Assembly (NCBI GenBank): GCA_944324345.1 | Contig: CALUVT010000001.1 | Span: forward strand, 248,001 to 312,000 | Origin: Candidatus Gastranaerophilales bacterium | Lineage (GTDB): Bacteria; Cyanobacteriota; Vampirovibrionia; Gastranaerophilales; Gastranaerophilaceae | Length of the DNA: 64,000 bases | Direction: 5' to 3' | In this document: positions 57,731 through 64,000 of the stretch, piece after piece | Layout of the letters: each line of letters begins with the position of its first letter | How positions within the stretch are numbered: position 1 is the first letter of the stretch | Notes under the pieces: generated by a model | Told to the model about the DNA's origin: nothing | Databases searched by the model: none | What the model saw: the letters and a program-made list of their open reading frames with translations, nothing else | Translations under genes and position numbers: made by a program

Positions 57731-57768
57731 TTTTATAATTTGTATACATTGATTGAAAGGAAAAAATA

Positions 57769-58620
57769 ATGAAAAACGGAATAGAAAACGGATATTACCA
57801 TGAAATTACTCCATCTGGATTTGGAATAGCAATAAAGGCCGGAAAGGTTTTATTTTCAAAACAATCTGATTTCCAAAAGGTAGAAGTTTTTGAAACAGAT
57901 TCAGAATTAGGAAGAGTATTGACTCTTGATGATTTAATGATGACTACTGAAGGTGATGAGTATCATTATCACGAAATGATTGCACATATCCCAATGATGC
58001 ACCACAAAAATCCTGAAAATGTTTTGGTAATCGGCGGCGGTGATGGCGGTACAGTTAGAGAAGTTTTAAAACACAAGTCTGTAAAAAAAGTTGTTTTAGC
58101 AGAAATTGATGGAATGGTAATTGATGCTTGTAAAGAATTTTTGCCTACGATTTCTTGTGGTCTTTCAGATTCACGTGTAGAAATAGAAGTAGTAGATGCA
58201 ATTGAATTCATCAAAGACAAAAAGAATGAATATGATATAGTCCTAATAGATTCAACTGACCCTATGGGGCCTGGTGAGGGCTTATTTACTGAAGAATTTT
58301 ATACAAACGTAAAAAATTCATTGAAAAAAGGCGGAATTGTTGCTGCTCAATCAGAAAGCCCATTTGTGAATAAAGAAGAAATCAAAAAGATGTATAATTT
58401 GTTGAAGAAGGTATTTCCAGTATGTTCAACTTATACATCAAATATCCCTACATATCCCGGCGGTTATTGGGCTTGGGCATTTTGCTCAGTTGATGTAGAA
58501 CCTTTATCATATTTTGCAGATGACAGATATGAAGATATCGTGAAAACTTGCAAAATTTATAATAGAGATTACCATAATGCAAGATTTGCATTGCCAAATT
58601 ATCTTAAAAATCTGTTATAA
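57769..58620 (+). CDS. speE: Polyamine aminopropyltransferase (spermidine synthase)
   Basis: A 283-residue SpeE. GGGDGGTVREVLKH binds decarboxylated SAM, AEIDGMVIDACKEF and LIDSTDPMGPGEGLFTEEFY hold the catalytic Asp region. It makes spermidine from putrescine or a longer polyamine. GAAAGGA precedes the ATG. No speD is in the window. Confidence 0.94.
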   Translation: MKNGIENGYYHEITPSGFGIAIKAGKVLFSKQSDFQKVEVFETDSELGRVLTLDDLMMTTEGDEYHYHEMIAHIPMMHHKNPENVLVIGGGDGGTVREVLKHKSVKKVVLAEIDGMVIDACKEFLPTISCGLSDSRVEIEVVDAIEFIKDKKNEYDIVLIDSTDPMGPGEGLFTEEFYTNVKNSLKKGGIVAAQSESPFVNKEEIKKMYNLLKKVFPVCSTYTSNIPTYPGGYWAWAFCSVDVEPLSYFADDRYEDIVKTCKIYNRDYHNARFALPNYLKNLL

Positions 58621-58760
58621 GAATTTATATAATTATAAAAAGACATAGTGTTTTATATCTGTGTAACGGATTAAAATTACTATGTTTTTTTATATATTTT
58701 ATACTTAGAGATTTTTATGCTAATATACTTTTGCGATTTGTATTTTGAGAGGGATAATTA

Positions 58761-60134
58761 ATGTCAGTTATCATAATGATTTTACTTATAGGATTATTAA
58801 TTCTTGTTCATGAATTAGGTCATCTTGGTGCAGCTTTGCTTTTTAAAGTTAAAGTTGACAAGTTTGGTATTGGTTTGCCTATCGGACCTACTTTGTGGGA
58901 GAAGAAAGTTAAAGGTATAACACTTGTTGTTCATGCTTTTTTATTCGGGGGTTATGTTTCATTCCCGGATGATGACAAGGATTCTGATCTCCCTCAAAAT
59001 TCTCCGGAACGTTTGATGAACAAACCCGTTTGGCAGCGTGCAATAATTTTTTCAGCAGGAGTTGTTGCAAATGTTATTTGTGCATATGTTTTAGTTCTTT
59101 TAACTGCTTTTATGTGGGGAAATTTACCGTCAGGAAAGTTTGATACTTACGTGAATGAAATTGTTGCTGAAAAAACTCAATCTGTATGGCAATCAGGTAT
59201 GCAAAAAGGAGATAAGATTATTGAAATTAATTCTACCCCGATAAATACAAAATATGCAGTAAACCTTTATGCTCTTTATAGTGCGGGGTATGACGGCAAA
59301 GTTAATCAGGTGAATGCGGAACAAAATTATGAAAAATTAAAAAATCTAAATCCGGCATTTAGCGATGACGAAATTATACCTTCAGGTTTGGTAGTCAAAC
59401 TTATTTCTATTCCTTATGAAACGAAAATTATTCTAAGTCAGAATGTTTTAAATGCAGTAGAACTTTTTAAACCTGTTGAGGTAAATCTTTCAGATACTCA
59501 ATTAAAATTAAGGGATGAGTTGATTGGCAAGAAGTTCTTAGAAACTACAGGCAACTATACTCTTAAAGATGTGGCTTATGCATTGACAGATGGTGTAAAA
59601 CCTCTTGATATTACTGTCTTGCGAAATGGGAAAGAAGTAAAGCTTAAGACGATATATCCTGACAGGGAAGGTCTTATTGGAATTACTCTTGACAGAAAAG
59701 AGATTTTAGTGCCGATTACCGGTATAAAGTCCGCTTTTAGTACGAGTTACAGATATCTTTATAACGAAACAAAATCTATGCTCATTGTCTTGAAGCAACT
59801 GTTTACAGGTAAAATCCCGTTGAAAAATATGCATGGTGTTGTTTTGATTACAAAAATGGGCGGCGACATAATAAATTCTGAAGGTATATTTTACGGTATT
59901 CTTTTGACAGCTGTTATATCTATGAACCTTGCAATATTAAATATTCTTCCGATACCTGCCCTTGATGGCGGGTATCTGCTGTTTTTGCTGATTGAAAAAA
60001 TTCAGGGGAAACCAGTTGATGAAGAAATAATGAATAAGGTTATGACAGTATTTTTTGCACTGTTAATCCTTTTACTTGTATTTGTATTGTTCAATGATAT
60101 ATATGTGTTAGTCAAACCCTTATTTGTAAAGTAA
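58761..60134 (+). CDS. rseP: RseP-type intramembrane site-2 protease
   Basis: A 457-residue M50 metalloprotease. HELGH at 18-22 in the first helix, a PDZ-like region (~130-330, with an extra insert) and the second metal motif NILPIPALDGG near 395-405. It cuts membrane-bound anti-sigma factors or signal peptides. GAGAGGGAT precedes the ATG. A weak hairpin lies in the 140-bp gap after speE. Confidence 0.9.
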   Translation: MSVIIMILLIGLLILVHELGHLGAALLFKVKVDKFGIGLPIGPTLWEKKVKGITLVVHAFLFGGYVSFPDDDKDSDLPQNSPERLMNKPVWQRAIIFSAGVVANVICAYVLVLLTAFMWGNLPSGKFDTYVNEIVAEKTQSVWQSGMQKGDKIIEINSTPINTKYAVNLYALYSAGYDGKVNQVNAEQNYEKLKNLNPAFSDDEIIPSGLVVKLISIPYETKIILSQNVLNAVELFKPVEVNLSDTQLKLRDELIGKKFLETTGNYTLKDVAYALTDGVKPLDITVLRNGKEVKLKTIYPDREGLIGITLDRKEILVPITGIKSAFSTSYRYLYNETKSMLIVLKQLFTGKIPLKNMHGVVLITKMGGDIINSEGIFYGILLTAVISMNLAILNILPIPALDGGYLLFLLIEKIQGKPVDEEIMNKVMTVFFALLILLLVFVLFNDIYVLVKPLFVK

Positions 60135-60165
60135 ATAATTAAGACAGGGTAAAATATTTTATTCG

Positions 60166-60822
60166 CTAACGCTGTCCAAAATTTGTAACAGGATAGTTCT
60201 TGGTAGTCCAGTTGTTTTCTACCAAAATTTTTAAGCAATTTGGCATATTAGAACCTCCACCATCAGGTCTATAGCCTGTATTTTGGTTAAAATCTGTTCT
60301 TCTACATTCTGTTGTTCCCATAGATATACCATACGGAAACTTTTCCTGATCAAGAACCGGAGAGGTATTGAGATATAGTGAGAATATATCCACACCAATT
60401 GCATTAGGGCCTTCTACACCGTTAACATCAAAAATTATATAAGTGAGATGAGGTCTGTATGTAGACATATTGGCAAATATTAGTATTGATGAATTTTGGA
60501 GTTGGTATGCGGTACCTACAAAATAACTTCCAGCTTCAGAGTAAAAGTCTTGTATAGAATTTGTTTTTTTTACGTAAGCAATTCTATTATCTATATATTT
60601 ATCGGCAAATTCTTTATCAACATATCCCCAACTTTCATATGGTCCAAGCTCTGATTGAATAGAACGTAAAATTTTTTCCACGTCATAATATGTCGTTCTT
60701 GCAGCGGTGATATACCTGTGTGATAAATAATTTTTCAACATAGGCATAGTTAGTGCAACTGCAATTCCGATGACTGTCAATGTGATTAAAACTTCAGCTA
60801 AACTAAAACCTTTTTTTGTCAT
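60166..60822 (-). CDS. Type IV pilin-like / pseudopilin protein
   Basis: A 218-residue prepilin. A short leader and KG|FSLAEVLITLTVIG form the class III signal with the Glu at +5. The mature part is a globular domain with YIIFDVNGVEGPNAIGVD, a block I associate with pseudopilins of Gastranaerophilales-type genomes. I start it at ATG 60822 because AAGAGGAT (7-8 nt upstream) fits it; ATG 60843 would overlap that site. It needs a prepilin peptidase and pilus assembly genes, none in the window. Its promoter carries a two-site operator. Confidence 0.8.
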   Translation of the reverse strand: MTKKGFSLAEVLITLTVIGIAVALTMPMLKNYLSHRYITAARTTYYDVEKILRSIQSELGPYESWGYVDKEFADKYIDNRIAYVKKTNSIQDFYSEAGSYFVGTAYQLQNSSILIFANMSTYRPHLTYIIFDVNGVEGPNAIGVDIFSLYLNTSPVLDQEKFPYGISMGTTECRRTDFNQNTGYRPDGGGSNMPNCLKILVENNWTTKNYPVTNFGQR

Positions 60823-60850
60823 TAGTATTATCCTCTTTTTCATAAAACAA

Positions 60851-60899
60851 GATATATTATATCTGCATGCATGATATATTATATCCTATTTATTGTCAA
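60851..60899 (-). promoter_or_regulatory. Pseudopilin promoter with a two-site palindromic operator
   Basis: On the minus strand TTGACA (60894-60899), a 17-bp spacer and TATCAT (60871-60876) form a near-consensus promoter. GATATATTATATC occurs twice, at 60851-60863 and 60873-60885; each copy is a palindrome around its central T, and their centres are 22 bp apart, two helix turns. One covers the -10/spacer, the other the transcription start. The XRE gene at 60961 is divergent and is the likely binder. Confidence 0.65.
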
Positions 60900-60960
60900 C
60901 ATGATTTATTCCATCATTTTATGGCAGAGGATATTGTATAAAATATAAACAAGAGGGAAT

Positions 60961-61284
60961 ATGTCTGATATAAGAAAAAAATTTGGAAGACGTTTAGTAG
61001 AGTTGAGGAAAACTCAAAATTTTAATCAAGAGCGTTTTGCTGAAGCTATTGATATATCCCCGAGGAATTTAAGCAATATTGAAAATGGCTATACTTTTCC
61101 TACCCCTGAGAGAATAGAAAAAATTGCACAAGTATTGAATTGTCCTATAAAAAGCTTATTTGATTTTGAACATCATAAGAACAATCCGGATATACTGTCG
61201 GAAATAAACAAATACGCAAAATCAGCTGATAGAAATCGTTTGCAAGATATTTATAAAGTTGTTAAAGCTCTGCTTGAAATATAG
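60961..61284 (+). CDS. XRE-family transcriptional regulator
   Basis: A 107-residue protein. The XRE helix-turn-helix (~7-62, FNQERFAEAIDISPRNLSNIENGYTFP) is followed by a helical C-terminal half that may dimerise. GAGGGAAT precedes the ATG. The divergent pseudopilin gene and the repeated GATATATTATATC sites between them suggest that this protein represses one or both genes. Confidence 0.88.
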   Translation: MSDIRKKFGRRLVELRKTQNFNQERFAEAIDISPRNLSNIENGYTFPTPERIEKIAQVLNCPIKSLFDFEHHKNNPDILSEINKYAKSADRNRLQDIYKVVKALLEI

Positions 61285-61355
61285 AAATCTTATTGACTTA
61301 GGTTTATTCTTGAGTGCGACTTAATGTGTTTTTTGATAGTGAATTATTTATTCTT

Positions 61356-62300
61356 CTATTCATTAATTTCTTTTTTCACGTCCGGAGTTTTTACCTTTTG
61401 AACTATTTTATCTATTACAGATAGTTTTGCAAAGTCATCTCTGATTTCTTGAGCTTTTCTTTCAAGTTTGTTATAAACTTGGGAATTTATCTCTCCCCCG
61501 ATTAAAATTAGTACTGACGTATAATAAAGCCATACCATCAAAACAGCAAAAGCTCCGATTGTACCATAAACCATGTTATAAGTTTTTAAATTGTTCACGT
61601 AAATGGAAAATCCCCATGAGCCGATTAACCAGAATGTTGTAAAAAACCAAGTCCCTGGGATTGCACTTTTTCTTTTAAATCTTTCATTTCCTCTTAAATC
61701 CGGAAGAATATAGTAGCTTAAGAACGCCATCAAAAATAATGCTGCAAATGCAACCGGCCAACGCAGAGTAAGAAGTGTTATAGCAGTTCCTTTCGCCATA
61801 TGAAAGTGATTAACCATCAAATTTATTATAGCTTTTCCAAATACAATAAGGTTAATACTCAAAAACATAACCATTGTGTCTACAAATACCATTAGTAGTG
61901 ATAATGCACGCGTGTAGATAAAATTTCTTGTTTCGTTCACCTTATAAGCTCTGTTTAAACCCTTTAAAACAACTGCAATAGCGTTTGTAGACAAAACAAG
62001 TGTTACGCAAAAGCCTATTATTGCCATTAATTTTCCGTGAGAAAAAATCATAGCCTCCGACAGAACCGTCAAAATTAAATCCATAGCCTGCTCAGGCATA
62101 AACGTTGCAAGGAATCTTAATATAGGAGTCATAAGAGCTTTATTTCCCATCCATCCGAAAATAGATGTTAATAAAAGCATAAACGGGAAAATCCCGATAA
62201 CCATCATAAATCCCATTTCTGCGGCCATTCCGTAGAAATCATTTTTGATGATTGATATAATTAATCTTTTTATACCTCTTACAAACCCTTTAAAACTCAC
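61356..62300 (-). CDS. YihY/virulence factor BrkB-family membrane protein
   Basis: A 314-residue membrane protein with about six helices. The family's DFYGMAAEMGFMMVIGIFPFMLLL near the N-terminus, LRWPVAFAALFLMAFLSYYILPD and GAFAVLMVWLYYTSVLILIGGEIN motifs are present. Function of the family is unclear despite older names. The start is GTG 62300, 2 bp past the nrnA stop, so the two are coupled. Confidence 0.88.
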   Translation of the reverse strand: MSFKGFVRGIKRLIISIIKNDFYGMAAEMGFMMVIGIFPFMLLLTSIFGWMGNKALMTPILRFLATFMPEQAMDLILTVLSEAMIFSHGKLMAIIGFCVTLVLSTNAIAVVLKGLNRAYKVNETRNFIYTRALSLLMVFVDTMVMFLSINLIVFGKAIINLMVNHFHMAKGTAITLLTLRWPVAFAALFLMAFLSYYILPDLRGNERFKRKSAIPGTWFFTTFWLIGSWGFSIYVNNLKTYNMVYGTIGAFAVLMVWLYYTSVLILIGGEINSQVYNKLERKAQEIRDDFAKLSVIDKIVQKVKTPDVKKEINE

Positions 62301-62302
62301 TT

Positions 62303-63268
62303 TTAAATCTCTCTTGTTTTAATCTCTGCAAGAACTCTTTTGACAGCATCCTCAACAGGAGCCTTAATAGTACAGCCGGAAGCGAACTTGTGTCCACCGC
62401 CGCCAAAGACCTCACAAATTTTAGCGACGTCCGCAAATTTACTTCTCATAGAAATTTTGGTTGCACCGGATTTCATTTCTTTAGCGACAAATGCGACTCT
62501 TGTCGTCACTATCGCCCGAAGTTTTTCGGTCAAGCCTTCCATACACTCGTCATTTGCCGAGTATTTTTCCATATCTTTTTTATAAACTACTGTGTAAGCT
62601 ATTTTATCATCCTCAAGAAATTTTGCTTTACTTATGCAATATGCTTGGAACATTACAAGCGTTTTTGAATCTGATTCATATACTTTTTTATATATTTCAG
62701 AAGGTTTTACCCCAATTTCAACGAGTTTTGAAGCACATTCAAAAGTTTTTTCTTTTGTATTGTCAAAGCGGAATGACCCTGTATCTGTGAGAATTGCAGT
62801 GTAAAGACAAGTTGCACAGTCGATATCAATATTTAAATCCATTTTTCTGAAACAGTCAAATAATACTTCCCCTGTTGAACTTGCATCAGGATTGATGATA
62901 TTTAAATTAGCGTATGCATTATTTGTTTTATGATGATCAATGTTAACTGTATTTTTAGCTTTATCAAAAAGAATTTTCCCGTCACAAATCCTTTCAATTG
63001 AAGCCACATCTACATTAATTACCAAATCATATTCTCTTGATTTATCAATCTCATCGATGTTTTTTACTTCCGATATATGGGGTAAAAATGAGTATATATC
63101 AGGGATTTTTGAGATTGCAGCCATATCACATTTTTTCTTGTAATTTTTTAAAACAGCAGAATACAATGCACACATAGACCCTAAAGTATCCCCGTCAGGG
63201 TTGATATGGGAAAATATTAATATGTTTTTAGATGATTTTATGATATCATTCAAATTAGAACATTCCAT
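62303..63268 (-). CDS. DHH-family phosphoesterase (NrnA-like)
   Basis: A 321-residue DHH/DHHA1 protein. HINPDGDTLGSM (~21-32), INVDVAS, NIDHHKTN (DHH) and TAILTDTGSFRF carry the metal ligands; the DHHA1 part has GGGHKFASGC. It likely degrades nanoRNA and/or pAp. Length is normal for NrnA. It starts the leftward pair with the YihY gene. Confidence 0.9.
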   Translation of the reverse strand: MECSNLNDIIKSSKNILIFSHINPDGDTLGSMCALYSAVLKNYKKKCDMAAISKIPDIYSFLPHISEVKNIDEIDKSREYDLVINVDVASIERICDGKILFDKAKNTVNIDHHKTNNAYANLNIINPDASSTGEVLFDCFRKMDLNIDIDCATCLYTAILTDTGSFRFDNTKEKTFECASKLVEIGVKPSEIYKKVYESDSKTLVMFQAYCISKAKFLEDDKIAYTVVYKKDMEKYSANDECMEGLTEKLRAIVTTRVAFVAKEMKSGATKISMRSKFADVAKICEVFGGGGHKFASGCTIKAPVEDAVKRVLAEIKTREI

Positions 63269-63348
63269 TTCTAAATGGTATCACAAAAAAAAAGGGGTGC
63301 AAAACTTCAAAAAAGTTAAGGTGCTGTTATAAGGTTTCAAGAGGAAAG

Positions 63349-63684
63349 ATGAAGAAGATTCTTTATACGGATTTTGTGACAACCGAGTCGCTTGTCGAGG
63401 AATTGCTTGAAAAAAAGGAAATAAAAAAAGCCATTACTCGCAGTAATCTATACAAATTTTGGGAAAAAATTGCAGGCACAAAGTTCGGGAAAAAATCAAA
63501 ACCATATTCGATGTTGCCCGGGAGCATAATGTTAATAGCTTGTGAAAATGCGATTGTTGCTCAGGAATTGACTTTGAGAAAAACTCAGCTTTTGGTAAAA
63601 TTTGAACCCTATTTAAAATCTTTAAAGATAACAGTAAAAGATTTACGCTTTGATCCTAAAAAATGGGATGATAATAATGTTTAA
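63349..63684 (+). CDS. DUF721/DciA-like protein
   Basis: A 111-residue small basic protein of the DUF721 (DciA) type. FWEKIAGTKFGKKSKPYSMLPGSIMLIACENAIVAQELTLRKTQLL matches the family core. DciA helps load the replicative helicase in bacteria without DnaC. AGAGGAAAG precedes the ATG. dapF follows by 28 bp. Confidence 0.75.
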   Translation: MKKILYTDFVTTESLVEELLEKKEIKKAITRSNLYKFWEKIAGTKFGKKSKPYSMLPGSIMLIACENAIVAQELTLRKTQLLVKFEPYLKSLKITVKDLRFDPKKWDDNNV

Positions 63685-63712
63685 TGTATAATACTTTCAA
63701 AAAGGATAAATT

Positions 63713-64000
63713 ATGAAGACTGTAAAAATTACTAAAATGCAAGGATGCGGTAATGATTTTGTAATAATGGATTATTCGGAATATGAAAAGACCGGTATGA
63801 AAATGGAAGTACTTGCTAAAAAGATTTGTGACAGACACTTTGGAGTCGGAGCGGATGGTTTGATAATACCGGATTGCTCTCATGAAAATTCTGATGCTGA
63901 CATAAGTTGGTATTTTTATAATTCAGATGGTTCAACGGCACAGATGTGCGGTAACGGGATGAGATGTTTTGCAAAATACGTTTACGATAACAAGCTGGTA
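63713..64000 (+). CDS. dapF: Diaminopimelate epimerase, N-terminal part
   Basis: The first 96 codons of DapF, cut by the window end. KMQGCGNDFVIMDY at ~8-21, GVGADGLIIP and AQMCGNGMRCFAKY with the first catalytic Cys are plain. It interconverts LL- and meso-diaminopimelate for lysine and peptidoglycan. AAAAGGAT precedes the ATG. The presence of meso-DAP fits an LPS-bearing cell. Confidence 0.95.
   Translation, partial: MKTVKITKMQGCGNDFVIMDYSEYEKTGMKMEVLAKKICDRHFGVGADGLIIPDCSHENSDADISWYFYNSDGSTAQMCGNGMRCFAKYVYDNKLV

Noticed and set aside
1-64000. CRISPR arrays, IS elements, prophage or rRNA operons
   Set aside because: No regularly spaced repeats, transposase or integrase motifs, or rRNA-like conserved stretches were found on reading through.

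Overview
The window comes from a low-GC (roughly one third G+C by eye) bacterium with an LPS-type envelope, using the standard bacterial code. The best fit is an uncultured gut lineage of non-photosynthetic Cyanobacteriota relatives (Gastranaerophilales / Melainabacteria, Vampirovibrionia). Reasons: a homolog of the cyanobacterial iron-sulfur clock-input protein LdpA (55184-56113), a DprA/SLOG-like Rossmann protein of a type common in cyanobacteria, a tmRNA tag starting A-N-N as cyanobacterial tags do, a class III-signal pseudopilin, a heptosyltransferase-type GT9, and several large lineage-restricted proteins. This placement is inference from remembered families; no search was run.

Layout. 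1-4269: end of a surface-polysaccharide locus (Wzx flippase end, MenD-like ThDP enzyme, SDR, Wzz-like protein). 4275-9159: HD phosphohydrolase, tmRNA with an unusual structured GC-rich trailer, XRE/zinc-ribbon regulator, an unknown exported-looking protein, recA and a MerR-like coiled-coil protein. 9296-13978: TPR protein, a three-gene operon of two secreted paralogs plus a LipM-like octanoyltransferase, and an acidic coiled-coil protein. 14105-19592: leftward ispD, thiL, GAF-GGDEF-HD-GYP, GT9 and ROK kinase. 19680-25936: exported GH13 enzyme facing a 1565-residue protein with a hydrophobic core and Ala/Glu repeats. 26091-32540: thioredoxin, DnaQ-like exonuclease, OPA-family transporter, soluble histidine kinase, gmk-coaBC-Nif3, tRNA-Gln. 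32724-36781: a compact sugar-decoration cassette (two DegT-fold proteins, a glycosyltransferase, WbqC, and a 48-residue ORF). 36812-47791: pnuC, bioB, zinc-ribbon/PH protein, repeat protein, HxlR regulator, Pi transporter with its DUF47 partner, CDF efflux, AlkD, ispF, HAD, NUDIX and HEAT-like genes. 48004-54562: SLOG protein, PcrA helicase, lone receiver, a new 44-aa ORF, clpB. 54660-64000: two tiny HTH proteins, LdpA, class A serine hydrolase, HIT, SpeE, RseP, a pseudopilin under a visible operator with a divergent XRE repressor, YihY, NrnA, DciA-like and the start of dapF.

The most unusual signals are: (1) many ATG starts sit 6-9 nt after a TATAAT-like -10 with no Shine-Dalgarno, pointing to leaderless transcripts, including two overlapping divergent promoter pairs (29967/29982 and 37498/37524); (2) the giant protein at 21239-25936; (3) the LdpA homolog in an apparently non-photosynthetic context; (4) a two-site palindromic operator over the pseudopilin promoter beside an XRE gene; (5) a nested-hairpin GC-rich element behind ssrA, with a 13-bp copy of the ssrA 3' end. 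I see no transposase, integrase, rRNA or CRISPR array.
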